A stretch of DNA of 64,000 nucleotides from Diplodia intermedia (taxonomy: Eukaryota; Ascomycota; Dothideomycetes; Botryosphaeriales; Botryosphaeriaceae). The notes below the pieces were generated by a model. The model was not told where the DNA came from and ran no database searches. It saw only the letters and a list, made by a program, of their open reading frames with translations. Each line of letters begins with the position of its first letter. Within the stretch, counting starts at the first letter, position 1. The DNA lies in the NCBI GenBank assembly GCA_021495925.1, contig JAKEKT010000113.1:42841-106840 (forward strand), read 5' to 3'. The position numbers and the translations under genes were made by a program. Shown here piece after piece: positions 10,865 to 22,975 of this stretch.

Positions 10865-12763
10865 TCAATCGTCGCCGCCTCCATCTCGCCTCTCCGGTTC
10901 CGACGGGGTATCGTCTTTCTGAGGATTCCTGCTCCACCAGCTCAACCTGAACGGCCCCCTGTTTCCCCGCCTGTCCGGGTAGCTCCTTGTCCGGGGAAGA
11001 CGTATGGTTCGGAACCATCCGGGATTCCGGTCTGGGCTGGGGCTCAGAAGTGTTGCTGCAGGATCCTCGTCCTCATAGTCACTTGCGCCTGCTCCCGATC
11101 TTGGTCTCGGGCTAGGTGCCGCCTCGGGTTTCTTGGCGCCTCCGGAGGTGAGACTGTCCCACCACGAGTTCTTCCGGCTTTCGCGAAGAATCGGCAATGT
11201 CCCCGACCTTGCCCTTGCGTGAGCTCTAGCTTTTCCACGCCCTCTGCTCTCAAGCGGAGAGTTCAGACCACCAGGGCTGGTGCGGTCATTCAACTCGTCC
11301 CAAATCTCCCCTGCCTCCTCCGAGATGGTCATGCGACGGATCTTGCCTAGACTTGCCGGCCGGGGTCTCCCTGCTCTTCCCTGACTAAAAGTGCCAGCAT
11401 TCGCCGTGTTGGTGCGGGCCAACAACGGAGTCTGCTCGTCGGATCCAACACCAGCCGCATGACTGCTCTTGCGTTTTCTGTTTGCGCTTGAAATGCCTAG
11501 CGGCGCTTCTTCGTCAAAGCGGGTGGGGCCAGAATAGGGGGATTGCTCATCATCAGAGTCGGAGCCTCCTGCGTCGATAAAGCCCAGACCAGGCGTGAGA
11601 GCAGTGCGAGGAGGTGGCACACCGGTGAAAGAATTCCGGGAAGCTTTCCTTTGGTGACTGGCGGCCACTGGGTCCTTGTCTTCCAGGCGCCAGCTGAGCG
11701 CAGCCACACCTCCCAGCAAGATGACAACGCCAACGGCGATCAGAATGGCGGCGCGCACGGGCAAGCGCGAGGCCTGGCGGAAGTAGATGAGGCCGTCCAG
11801 AATGGCAATGATGTTGTAGATGCAGAAAACGAAAGGGTAAAGAACGCTGGTGGAAGTAAGCTTGAGGCCGCGGTGCAGAAAGTACAGCTGCGAAAGCGCC
11901 AAGGCCACGAGTCCGAGCAGGATGACCCAAGACTGCCAGCGGTTAAACTGGTTGTGCCTGTCGACGATAGTCCGGACCAGCAATTCGACGGCAGACTTGG
12001 CGACCAGGAGGGAGTGGGCGGACAGAATGCCGCTCATAGCGCCGAAGGACATGCCCCGTAACAGGCGCACTAGGGGCGAAGGGCGGTGAAACAGCCGCTT
12101 CAAGAACCATTGTGCAATGAAAAGGAGTATGGTAATGAAAAAGGTGGCGAAGAGCCAGACGAGGAACTCGGCACGGGCGAGGAGGGCGAGGAGTTGGTCG
12201 AGAGTATGGGAAGGTTCCGTCAGGGCGCCAAAGATGCCGATCAGGACAGCGCCAGCTGCGACAAGGATTGTGCCGAACAGGGAGAATGTGGTGAAAGGCT
12301 CACTCAGGATGAGGCTTGCGCATATCGAGTTGAAGACCAGGCCGGACTGTTGGTGTCAGCGGGGCGTGTTTGAGGGATTCTTATGGGCGTACCGCTTGCA
12401 ACGTCGACAGCACGGGCAGCGGGAGCGTGGTGATCTGAATGGTGCTGCCAACCAGGTTCGCAATGATGAACATGAGCATGCCCAGCTGGGGGCGCGGGAT
12501 CAGCGAGTGGCGGCGGTCTATGGTGGAGATGTATCATACCTGCCACCGGCGGCGTCTGTAGGGCGGGCGGCGGACATGGTGCTCTTCCTTCTCTTCTTCG
12601 AGCAGGTGGGATTTGCGCTGCAGGGTCAGGCCGACGCTCTGGATGCTGGTCGAGAGCAGTCCGACGAATACACCTAGCTGGAGCGCGTGTCAGCGCGTTC
12701 TCTCGGCGGGTCCTGGAGGCTGGGGCTCACAGCAACGCTCCCGCCGGCGGAAAGCTCGACCAT
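10865..12763 (-). CDS. NIPA-like (DUF803) multi-pass membrane transporter
   Basis: Four exons on the minus strand: 12763-12731, 12677-12540, 12485-12393 and 12346-10865 (introns of 53, 54 and 46 nt). They encode 581 residues. The N-terminal half is the NIPA/DUF803 core: an 11-codon first exon, LGVFVGLLSTSIQSVGLTLQ, a basic loop (RRPPYRRRRWQ) and a run of hydrophobic helices including GSTIQITTLPLPVLSTLQ and PFVFCIYNIIAILDGLIYF. Human NIPA proteins transport Mg2+, so a divalent-cation role is likely by homology. The C-terminal 250 residues or so are a hydrophilic, Ser/Arg/Pro-rich tail with many possible phosphorylation sites. Exon 3 was chosen to begin LGM because that gives an uninterrupted helix and a ctgat branch site. 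Confidence 0.9.
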
Positions 12764-13331
12764 GGCGGCGCGGAGTGCGGACTTTGGATTGGGCTACCGG
12801 ATGGGCACAGGCATGCTGTATTGTATGCGACGGTCGAGGTGCTGCGCCGGGCGGAGGCGCATGCAGTGGAGGGAGGTAGCTGGCGGGCGGCGCGAGAGAC
12901 TTGGCTGCGGTCGGTCGACGTCAAGCGATCGGCTAGCTGGGCGCGAGCTGGGCGCGAGCTGGGCGCGAGCTGGCTGCTCGGCGGGTCGAGAGAGCGGGCG
13001 GGCGGCGTGGGCGCCGTGGCAGCGAGACACGGTAAACAGCAGAAGGTAACGAGCGAAGGCGAAGGAGAGGCTGCGACGTGCGCGGTCTTTTGGGCTAACG
13101 CCGGCGTGTGAGACGTTGCAGGGGTGCAGCCGCATGCGTGGGCGAATCTGAGGACGGAGGCCAAGGCAGGTGCCAGTGCCAGAGCCCAAGCTCGGGCGCC
13201 GGCTGCATCACCGCCCGCAGCTCCAGCGTCCAGCACCGGCATCACCACCACCGCACGCCCGCCATCGCACCGTCCCCGTCTCCATCCCGCCCATCTCTGC
13301 CCGCCAGCACTACCCCGCTCCCACCGCCGCC
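12764..13331. promoter_or_regulatory. Divergent promoter region between NIPA-like and V-ATPase E genes
   Basis: This 568-bp GC-rich gap lies between two start codons on opposite strands, so it must hold both promoters. A three-fold direct repeat of gggcgcgagct-type units sits at about 12938-12972. No clear TATA box is seen on either side. Confidence 0.6.
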
Positions 13332-14133
13332 ATGTCGCAGATCCACGCCATGTCCGACGACCAGGTACGTCGCTGCCCACAAGCATGCCCGCCCGCCGCG
13401 CCGCTGACCGCCCCGCGCTGCAGGTCGCCGGCGAGCTCAAGAAGATGACGGCCTTCATCCGCCAGGAGGCGCTGGAGAAGGCCAAGGAGATCCAGATCAA
13501 GGCCGACGAGGAGTTTGCCATTGAGAAGAGCAAGCTGGTGCGCGAGGAGACGCAGTCCATCGACCAGAGCTACGAGAAGAAGTTCAAGCAGGCGTCCATG
13601 TCGCAGCAGATCACGCGCTCCACCGTGTCCAACAAGTCGCGCCTGCGGGTGCTCGGCGCCCGCCAGGAGCTGCTCAACGACCTGTTCGAGCAGGCCCGCC
13701 AGCGCCTCACCGACGCCGCCAGCGACTCGTCCAAATACCAGGCCACGCTCAAGGGCCTCATCCTCGAGGGCCTGTACGACCTGAACGAGCCCAAGGTCCA
13801 GGTCCGCGCCCGCCAGGCCGACTACGACGCGGTGCGTCGCGCCATCGGCGAGGCCGAGAAGGAGTACAAGGAGAAGACGGGCAAGGAGACCAAGGCCGAG
13901 ATTGACGAGAGCAACCCGCAGCCCGAGGATTCGTGAGTAGCGCAGCCCGAGTGTCAGCGGCCATGGACTAACACGGGCACAGCACCGGCGGCGTGGCCAT
14001 CGTGGGCGGCAACGGCAAGATCGAGGTCAACAACACGTTCGAGGAGCGGTTACGGTTGCTGGAGGAGGATGCGCTGCCGGTCATCAGGTCGACGCTGTTC
14101 GGCGAGAACAAGAACCGCAAGTTCAAGGACTGA
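13332..14133 (+). CDS. VMA4: V-type proton ATPase subunit E (peripheral stalk)
   Basis: Three exons, 13332-13364, 13424-13932 and 13983-14133, encode 230 residues, the usual length of this subunit. The 11-codon first exon (MSQIHAMSDDQ) is followed by the typical start of the long helix (KKMTAFIRQEALEKAKEIQI) and by SRLRVLGARQELLNDLFEQA. The C-terminal head carries GGVAIVGGNGKIEVNNTFEE. Subunit E pairs with G to form the peripheral stalks that hold the V1 sector on Vo, allowing acidification of vacuole and Golgi. The start is fixed by the short first exon and the Kozak-like cgccATG. Confidence 0.97.
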
Positions 14134-14535
14134 GCGGGTGCCGCCGATGTTTTGCTAGATTTCGCGGGTGGGAAGATACCGCCGACAATGCAAGCTGTCG
14201 GCGGGCGTCACCGACTGCTGTTCCCATGACATCAGGCGGGCTGGTCTCAGGTGTACCATAGTGTGCAACGTCCACGTATACTCAATGACAGGCCCCGGCC
14301 GACGTGTTTTGATCTTTTGCGACGTCGAGATTAGCACAGCGCATGCACATAAGACGGTGCGGGGATGCAGGGCCGGCGACAGGGCTTGGTGGGCTGCTAT
14401 TTTTGCCAGGCCTGGCCGGCGCGCGGGCCATGGCTGGTGCTCGCTGCTCGTCACCCCAGCGCGCCGGTGCCATCTCCAGGAATCCGCGAGTCCATCCTCC
14501 GCACACCACCACCCATCCCGACCCGCCCACTCGCC
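14134..14535. other. Intergenic region between V-ATPase E and Chs5 genes
   Basis: The 402-bp gap holds the 3' flank of the V-ATPase gene and the promoter of the next plus-strand gene. No ORF or RNA gene is supported. Confidence 0.6.
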
Positions 14536-15943
14536 ATGCTGGTCTCGTTGACCGTCGGCAAAGTCGATGCCGGCGTCGCCGTGCTGCTGACCGAGGACAA
14601 GCGCCTGGTAAGCCCCGCGTCCGCCGCAATGCGCCGCCGCGCCCTTCTCCTGCAACGTTGCCGTCCGCCGGCTGACGCTGCTCCAGATCGAATTCCCCTC
14701 GATCCTGCTGCCGCCCGACATCTCGTCGGGCAGCATCGTCGACATCACCGTCGCCCGCAACCACCAGTCCGAGCAGGCCGCCCAGCAGGCCTTCCAGCAG
14801 CTGCAGGCCAAGATCTACCAGACCTTCGGCACCCGCACCCCCGAGCCGCCCATCCTCCGCTGCCGCAATGCCACGCAGACGTCGGTGGTGCTCGAGTGGG
14901 ACCCGGTGCAGCTGGCCACGGCCGAGCTGCGCAGCCTGAGCCTGTACCGCAACGGCAGCAAGGCCGGCAGCATCCCGCGGCCCAAGGACATGCAGAGCAC
15001 CAAGATCTCGGGGCTGGCCGTCGACACCGAGTACGTGTTCCACCTGGTGCTGCGCACCTCGGCCGGCACCTTCAGCAGCGAGCGCCTGGCCGTGCGCACC
15101 CACAAGATGACGGACCTGTCGGGCATCACCATCACCCCGGGCGTCATGCCCGCCCAGCTGCGCGAGAGCCTGGCCGAGACGGCCGAGCGCGTCGGCGCGA
15201 AGATGATCGACCAGGTGCGCATCGACACCACCCACTTCGTGTGCACCGAGGGCCGCGGCCCGCTGTGGGAGAAGGCCGTCGAGATGAACATCCCGGTCGT
15301 GGTGCCGGACTGGGTCAAGGGGTGCGAGCGCGAGGGCCGCATCGTCGGCGTGCGCCAGTACTACATCAACGCCGACCCGCGCCTGCGCCAGATGGGCCCG
15401 CCGTCGGGCGGCAGCCAGCACCACAACGTGCCCAGCCACGGGCGCAGCCACAGCATGCAGCAGGCGGCCAGCAGCGCGAGGGCGTCGCCCATGCCCAGCC
15501 CGCGCACCGAGATCACGCCCCCAACGCCCGAGCAAGTCCGCAAAGAACCCCCGAATGGTGCACACGCTCACGCTGCAGCTCCTCCGTCCTCGTCGTCTCC
15601 GCTGCACCAGCAGCAGCAGCAAAACGAGGAACAACCCGCGGCCGCCCACGACAACGACGACCAACCCCCGCCCCCGCCGCCAAAGGAAGACGGCAAGAGC
15701 CCGTCGCCGGAACCCGGCAGCAGCAACGGCAACGGCAACGGCGCCCTGGAAGAGCCGACGGACCACGAAGGAGAGCTCACGCCCCAGGCGGCGGCGGCGG
15801 ACGCGAGCGGGGACGAGTCGGACGGTAACACGGAGACGCCCGACGGCGTCGGCGATGACGAGAAGCGGCTGGAGGCCGGGGGTCCCCCAAGCGAGGCTGG
15901 TGCGAGCCCGAGTGTAGCCAGTTTTCAGGATGTCGCGTTGTGA
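14536..15943 (+). CDS. CHS5: Chs5-like exomer scaffold (FN3 and BRCT domains)
   Basis: Exons 14536-14607 and 14687-15943 encode 442 residues. The N-terminus (LTVGKVDAGVAVLLTEDKRL, then IEFPSILLPP) matches the Chs5 dimerisation and Arf1-binding region. A fibronectin type III domain follows (QTSVVLEWDPVQLATAELRS...THKMTDLSGITI) and then a BRCT domain (THFVCTEGRGPLWEKAVEMN...VPDWVKGCEREGRIVGVRQYY). In yeast Chs5 is the core of exomer, the trans-Golgi coat that exports chitin synthase III and other cargo. The C-terminal 160 residues are Pro/Ser/acidic low complexity, shorter than the Lys-rich tail of the yeast protein. The frame is fully open from exon 2 to the stop. Confidence 0.96.
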
Positions 15944-16880
15944 AAAGCTGACCGCGAGCGAGACGACAACAACAACATCATCATCATCATACCCAACATT
16001 GACGCGGTGACCCGGAGGACAAATTTTTCACGGCTGTGCGATAGTGTGATTGAACGGCGGGATCGGGCGGACCGGGGTTTGTGGAACGAAAGGGGCATCA
16101 TGATATCAGTTCTCACGGCGGCGGCGGCGGGGGGGTTGCGGGGGGATAGCAGTGAGGGGGAGGCTTCTTCCTCTTCTTCTTCTCGTTTGTCAAATGGAAT
16201 CGTGTATCCTGGAGGCGGCGGCACCTTGGTCGTTTTTTCGCAGCGCCGGAGCAGGGGTTGGTGGCCTTGGACGAAGTTTACGCTATACCACATCTCACGC
16301 CTGTAGTTTCTTCTTCTTCTACTACTTCTTCCTCTTCTTCTTCTCCGCCTCCTTCTTCTCCCTCCCCACCCACTCCTATTCGCCTTGTTGTTGAGACAGA
16401 CGCTCTTTGTGGGACTGATTAGGAAAATGATTATAATGACCACCGCCGCCAGGGAGTTGCTTTTTATCCTTCTGCTGTATCGTGTAGAATGTGTGCATTT
16501 AGCTTCATGCTGACTTCCGGCTGATCGGTTTTATTTTTCTTTACCTGTGCTTGCGAAGTTCGGTGTGTTGTTCACGGCACGAGCGGCGGTTCAGATAGAC
16601 TTTTGACAATCGCGGACTAGCTGGAGGTGGGGGGCAGTAGTCAAGTGAGGATTTGGGGGGGAAAAAAAATTAAGACGTTCAGAAATTCATTTTTCTCATC
16701 CAACGTTGATATCTCTCTCTACCAAACCCGCAAGACAACCGCCCGCCTCTCAAGCACCCAGCAGCGGCTGCGGCGCCATCGAGGCCGGACAGACGAACAT
16801 TCGGGACCCCAAAATCTCTTATATAAAAAAATAACAAAAGAAAACGAAAAGAAAACAAACACACACAGCCATCCAGTCAC
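15944..16880. other. Intergenic region, convergent 3' ends
   Basis: The gap between the Chs5 stop and the cupin stop is rich in simple sequence: catcatcat near 15975-15991 and CTT/TCC-rich tracts near 16165-16190 and 16305-16370. Nothing gene-like is visible. Confidence 0.6.
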
Positions 16881-17324
16881 CTACGCACCACCCTCCTTCC
16901 TCTGCCCAACGAAAAAGCCGAGGCCAAAGTCGTCCGTCGTAAACGTGATCTTGGAGCCCTTGGGGAAGTAAAAGACGTCGCCCTTGACGGCGTGCACCTT
17001 GTTGCCCGCCTCGTCGGCGATGTCGAAGCTGCCGTCGACGATGATCTTCATCTCGTGGTACGTGTACTCGTACACCAGCGGCGTGCCCTTCTCCAGCCGG
17101 TAGAAGCCCGCCGAGATGGGGGCCGTGGGGTCGTTTTTCTCGCTGTCGGGGGAGGGGGCGTGTTAGTGGTGCGGCGAGGCGGGAAAGTTGGAGGGAGGGG
17201 GGATGGGGGATGAAGGGACGCACGAGGTTGCGACGTCGCCGAGGAAGGCGTTTTCGTTGGCGATGAGCGGCGGCTTGAAGGTGGATTGCGCCGCGGCGAA
17301 GTGGGTCATGGGGACGGCCGACAT
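16881..17324 (-). CDS. Small cupin protein, EutQ-like
   Basis: Coding exons are 17324-17224 and 17142-16881 (81-nt intron) and encode 120 residues. The single cupin fold is visible as strands around LEKGTPLVYEYTYHEMKIIV, the turn GSFDIADEAGNKVHAVKGD and FYFPKGSKITFTTDDFGLGF. This arrangement is that of fungal EutQ-like cupins annotated after ethanolamine utilisation proteins; the reaction is unknown. A 5' UTR intron is likely at 17467-17351 (gtaagt donor, ctaac branch, acag acceptor). An alternative ATG at 17426 is open in the same frame but would lie inside that intron, so I prefer 17324. Confidence 0.87.
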
Positions 17325-20300
17325 GGTTGCGGTGGTGGTGGGATGTGGCTCTGTTATGGCGGTTCGTGTTAGATTGGATGTTCCGTGTCGTTTTTCTTTG
17401 AATGCGTGTGACGACGAGGAAGGCATGTTGGTGGGATGAGGTGTCGTCGGCGGCGGCCACGACTTACTTTTGTAGAGAGAGATGTTCAGACAGCGAGATC
17501 AACTTCGAGGCAGGCGAAGATGAAACAACGGACGGGAGATGATGATGATGATGGCGGTGGTGGAGTGAGGGGATGGAAAGCGGTGGTTCTTATATCACGA
17601 CCAAAGCAGTCCGCCGCCCACCGCAAGCTGCGTACTATATCCGCAAACCGCTAAGAAACACAGCGCAGTTTGGTAGTAGATCGATAGCCCCCGCCGCCGT
17701 GCTGGGTGGGACACCACCACAGAAGGTGCAACAGCAACCGCATGCCCCGCATTCGTCATCATCTGGCCGCCCGGTAAAGCGTCAGGCGCACGCCCCGTTG
17801 GCCAGAAACGTAAGCGTCTCGGTCGCTTATCGAGAGCAGTGAGGCACGCGGGTACGCTCGACCGTTGAGTCGGGGAGCCCGAGTTTGCGCGGAGGAAGCA
17901 AGACGAAGGAATATTTTCCTGAATGCAGCAAATTAAGCAGGGGGAGGAGGGCGGGGGGTGGAGCTAAGAACCGCCGGGCAGATAAGGTGGGGTCTTCTGC
18001 GCCTCCGTCCAGGTACGGCAGGGGAGATCGATAGAAGCACTGATAAGCCTGCCTTTCGGTATTTTCAGGGTCCTCGGGCACGCGAGAGGGACGATCGCGG
18101 AGCGTTGATCAACTGTGATTGTGATAGAGGGCGGATAACAGCGGCTTTGTTGCCCAAGTAGAGCAGCGAGACCAACGCATGCATACGCCTGCAGCATGGC
18201 ATACGCAGCCCGCATAGCCCTACAGCGTGGACAGTCTTCACAAGCATTGTCGCGATACGGCCGACCGCTCTCCATGATGATTCTTCGCAATGGTCGACTT
18301 CACGCCGCAATCTCCAGCAGACTGCAAGTGAGGGGCAACACGGACATGGATTCGCAGACGAACCGAACCCAAGACGGCGGGGTGGAGTAGTCGTCCCGAA
18401 TAGGCAATTTGATCCCTTCCGACAAGTTCTGCCGATGCCGACCGCCCGCTCACTACCCTACGCCTGCCTGCACCACAACCTTCACGTGCCGTATCAACCG
18501 GGCGCCGCAGCGAATGGATTTGCCAAGAGGGTTTGGGAGCTTTTATCTGCGGATTGGCGAATGAGAGGGTTCCAGTTAGGAAGCAGAGCAGAGACAAGGA
18601 CGACACCTCAGCAGTCCAGAGAGATGACGCCATCCTCTCCGACCAGAACGCCGAGTGGTCTCTTGACAGCGCTCGTCGTGCTTTCGAGCGCATCGGTCCA
18701 GTCAACAATCAATCAGTTCCAAGCGCCAGCAGTGTGAAACATTCCGGGACGAGTCATCAAACCCACCGTCCCGCGATTCCTTTCTAGCTTCATCAAACCA
18801 CAAAAACAACCACGACTCGCATTATTCTCCCGCAAAACGACGACAAAGCGGGCTGGGTTTTGTGTCTGGATCCGCGCTTTTAAGCCCGCCCCGAACCATA
18901 ATCAGCCCCCGAATCCAGCAGCCCCCCCGTCTGTCCCTATCCCGCCCTCCCTCTCGTTTCCCCCCCGTCTTCTCCTTCCAGCTTGATCCACGTCAGGGCT
19001 TTGTGCAAACCCCAATCGAGTTGATCGCTTCTTCCCGTTCAAGCAACATTCTCGACGACGCCCTGCCGCGCGCTTCCACTTCCCCTCTCCCGCATCCAAA
19101 AACGGTTGAATGATACGGAGGAGGTGCGTCTGGGCTTGGGGTGGATGGCAGGGGGAGGTGCCCGTTTGGTGGTGGCGTTCTGGCAAACTACGTACGACAA
19201 AGGCAGAAAAGACACGGATCGAGATACGGAACGCGGGGGGAGGAGGGGCGTGCATTGCGCATCCGGTGGTCGGTCGGTCGGCCGGGGGGGACAAAGCGTC
19301 CGCGAGAAGAGAAGAGATAATGGGGAAATTACGCGCGGTCCGCAGCGCGGTTCGTGGTGTGACATATCTTTCTCCTCGATTCCCTTGGCTGGGTGGTGGT
19401 GCGGGATAAGGTGATGATAATCGCGCTCTCGGGAGGGGTTCGCTATCGGGGGGATGCGAGCGGAGAACAAAAAGGGATCGGGTCCCTCCTCTTTTTCTCC
19501 CTCTCTCCCTCTCGCTCTCTCGCTCTCAGTGGAATTCATACACATACGCATACGCATACACACATACACACACCCGCATGCTTCCCAAAGAGCTAGCTAG
19601 CTAGCTGGCTCCAGAAACCCCGCGACTGTTACCACCACCATCAAAGGCATATCGACTGCTGAAGAAGAATATGAGAAGTAAGATACCCGGAAAAGCCATA
19701 TCCCATGTTTTGGCGCTCGTGTCTTCCCTCTCCCCTCGTATCATTCGTTGTCGTTGAACCGTATCCCGAAAAAAAAACAAAGTTTTCCAACACGTACACT
19801 CCAATTGCCCCGTCCCGATACCGAACCCAATGACAATATGCTGAGCCTAATTACCAGATGGCCTGTTGGCCAGACATGGCAGCAAGAGCGAGCTTGCAAG
19901 CGAAATCCCGTTCAAACACCACAAAGTCCCAACATGACGCCGTATACGATGATGCCCGTCTCTCCAAAAAAGCATGTCTCTTTCAAAGTCGAGTCCGTCA
20001 GGTCACTCGGGAGAGAAAGCGCAAAATCAAGCCTATCAAGACAAAAGTCGGAAGAATGCAACAACTCATGCACGCCAATGCTGTGTTTCCAGAACGATGG
20101 TGACCCGGTGAACTATCCACGAAAAATGTTCCAAAGGAAAGCCCCAAAGCGCGCCACAAGGCAGACGGCATCTGCAATTTTTTCGACATTGCCCAGAGGC
20201 GACCATCAACAAAAGCCACGCTGTGGCTCGCTGTGAAATATTATAGTGTGTAAGGAGATCAAAGGCGGCGTTGAACCGCCATCGTGGCATGAGAAATGAC

Positions 20301-20389
20301 TGCTTCACCTCAACGAGCGCCGGCTTTAGCCAAGAAGAACTGCAACACCGTTAGCCACTGTCCCAGGATGCATGTTGGATCGAGCATAG
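17325..20389. other. Intergenic region, promoter of cupin gene and 3' flank of transcription-factor gene
   Basis: Three kilobases without a supported gene. It holds an AC/CATACG-rich microsatellite at about 19541-19575 and C/T-rich tracts near 18918-18985 and 19490-19530. An open plus-strand ORF at 19748-20236 lacks domain signal and lies mostly in the probable 3' UTR of the transcription-factor gene. Confidence 0.55.
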
Positions 20390-22975
20390 CTAACCTTCCC
20401 AACCCCAGTCCTTCATCACGCTCAGCCAATGGAGCCGTCCCCGTACCGTGAATTCGCGGTCGACGACGCCAGTTCCGAAGTCGCATGAGCCCCGTCGCTG
20501 CTCGAGAACACTGGCAGGATTTGGCATGTCGAATGGGCCGATGGTCGCACGTCTTTTGTTTGCGCCGACAAAGTTCTCGTTCCATCGCACCGGCTCGTCA
20601 GACATCTCATCGTTCGGGCTCGCCCCACGCTTGTGAGGGTTGCTGCTCTTGGTCGACACCTTGGCCTTCGGTCGGATTCTTGCAGCGTACACGTCACGCC
20701 GTACCCACACCTCTTTCGTGATGTCAAGGCAGCGATCGATGATGCCGATGACCATGCGGCTGCTCATCGCCTCCCAGCGCTGACGTACCCATTCGCGGTC
20801 TTCGCCCGTAGCAGCTTCGCAGCCAGCAGCCATCAGTGGGTAGATATGGACGATGACGGCTCGAGAAGTCAGGGGAACCGTCGCGAGATAGATGAGAACC
20901 TTCTTCGAGAGCTCGGCCGAGGAAAGAGATGGAATCTCCGGGACTGCCTGATGAAGGTAAAGCAGCGTTGCCCACCGGTAGGCCTCTGCCGTCTGCAGGC
21001 TATGCTGGATGTGAGAGGTAGGGTCCTCGGGCACCTCGAAGAAAGCTTGAGGGACCCAATCCTCGAGTTGCGTCTTCAGTTCCATCGCCTGCGAGATGAC
21101 GGCTGGTGAGTTGCTCTCACTTCGGCGAACGCGCCGAACGAGATTTGCAACGTGGCCGACTATTGGGAAAAGCGTGCCTGCGCATCCCATCAATGGATCT
21201 AGCTGAGCCTCGTACTCGAAGGGCCCTGCAAACATGGATGCAACAGCGTCGAAATCATTCGACTCATCATCGTCCACGGACGTCAGTCGAGCTATGACAT
21301 CCATGTACACCCAGGTATTGCAGAGGAACTTCAGCCTGGCAAGCTCGTCTCCGTGCACAGGCGAGCGCTGATGCCTGATCAGCGCCTGATGAACAAGGAT
21401 CTTGGCACCCTTGATGTGGTCTATGCCCGTCGACGTGTGCTGGTCCCACGACTCGGAAAAGGCAAGAGCAAGGGTGGTGGCGATCGCGGTGTCGACACGC
21501 ATGTTCTGGATGCCGGTTGCCAGCGACTCGATGCTCGTGCGCATGTGCTCGATGCCCTGGACCCTGAGCTGCGGCTCATGCTTGGACGTGTGGAAATTGG
21601 TCATGGCGGCGATGGCGTGATACAGGGCTGGCGAGTCTTTGCTAAGAGGCCATATCAGAGTCCGCCAGGGGTTCTCGGTCGGGCCGTCCTTTACCGAGAG
21701 GATACCGCAGGTTTGCTGATCGAAGCGCCACGTCATTAGCTCTGGGCTGTCCATGGCCAAGCTTGGCTCACGGAGCAGCATGCTGAACGGGTCCGACCGC
21801 GGCGTCGCGCCTCCCGACGAGCTGGAAGAGTCGGAGGGCACTGGCGACGGCAGGCGCATGACCCAGGCCTCATGGTCCGGGTTGACAACGGGCTGGCGCA
21901 CAATCTCCTCAATGTCGTCCTCGTCCATGGGGTCGGTCGGCGGCGGATCGAAGCTGGCGGGCTGGTAGAGCGAATCAGGGTACTGGGCGCGCCAGCTGAG
22001 GTACTCGGGGGAGGGCGCGGTCATATCTGTCCCTGGTAAGAGCAGGTCCACAAGGCGTGGAGACCGTCCTGATGACAGACTGGATGGTGCCGTAGTCGCC
22101 GACTGCATCGTGTCTACGGTCTCTGCATCGTTGAACATACTCGCTGTGCTTGCGGTCGACCCACTTGGCTCAAATGGGTCAGGCATGGGCATGCCGTCCG
22201 GGGGAAGCAGGAAAGGCGAGGGCGGCGGGGCGGGGAAGAAGGGGTGCCCGGCGGCCAGCTGCGCGTCCATGAACGAGGGCGGCATCGACGCCGGCGGGAA
22301 GCGGGCGAAGCGAGCATCGCGGGTGCTGGTGGTGATTGCGGGCGCCGGCGGCGGGCGCTCCTGGGTTGGCGGGGAGCGGCTCGCGGGCGCTGGGCGCGCC
22401 TGGTCAGCGGGCGGGGGCGTCCCTGGGCCGGTCAGCAGCACGCTCCGCGTCGTCGCAACAGACAGCACGACGGCACCTTTGCGTTGTTTTGCAGGCGCCG
22501 GCTTGGGGCCGGTGAAGTTGGCCTCCTCGAAGGGGCGCCATTTGAAGTCTTTCTTGTAGCCCCCGCACGCCACGCTGCGGCGGGCGCACTGCTGGCAGGT
22601 GGGCTTCGTCTCGTCGCACTTCAGGCGTTTCGCCTTGCAGGTGATGCAGCCTGGCCGTCGTTAGCTGCGGTGTCGCGGCGGACCATTGCTCGGCTGCATG
22701 GGCCGAGGCTTATCGGGCGGAGATAAGCGTCGCATACCATTCCTGCTCTTCGACTGCTTGCGCTTGGTGACGCCGGCGGCGGGGGTCGACGACGGGTGGG
22801 CGGCGTCGGCGTCGGCGGCCTTCGCCTTGGGAGTTTTGGACGGGCGGCGCTGCTTGGGCGGGCTGGCGGGGGCGGGGGTGGTGTCGCGGTGGTGGTGGTG
22901 CTGCTGCTGAGGCGCGGCCTCGACGGGCGAGCTGAGGAACACGGACGGCGAGGGGATGGTGATCGCTTCTGCCAT
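20390..22975 (-). CDS. Zn2Cys6 transcription factor with fungal-specific regulatory domain
   Basis: Exon 1 is 22975-22738 and exon 2 is 22650-20390, with an 87-nt intron just before the zinc cluster; together they give 832 residues. The first 79 residues are Pro/Gln/His-rich and basic. The binuclear cluster has canonical spacing C-x2-C-x6-C-x6-C-x2-C-x6-C, starting CITCKAKRLKC. A long Pro/Ser-rich linker follows, then an alpha-helical region ending with features of the Fungal_trans_2 (PF11951) domain, including LLYLHQAVPEIPSL and PLMAAGCEAA. Family members bind CGG-type sites in the nucleus. The gene is divergent from the PrpD gene 1.7 kb away, so regulation of that neighbour is possible but unproven. 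An upstream TTG in the same frame was not chosen as start. Confidence 0.93.

Noticed and set aside
12304..12546. Alternative exon of the NIPA-like gene beginning RRHSLIPRPQ
   Set aside because: Would need a 22-nt intron; the 54-nt intron 12539-12486 with ctgat branch gives the family-consistent WQ-LGM junction.
14282..15766. 494-codon minus-strand ORF opposite CHS5
   Set aside because: Val/Arg/Gly-rich composition produced by GC-biased third positions of the real plus-strand gene; no domain.
19748..20236. 162-codon plus-strand ORF
   Set aside because: Lies in the probable 3' untranslated flank of the Zn2Cys6 gene and shows no domain.
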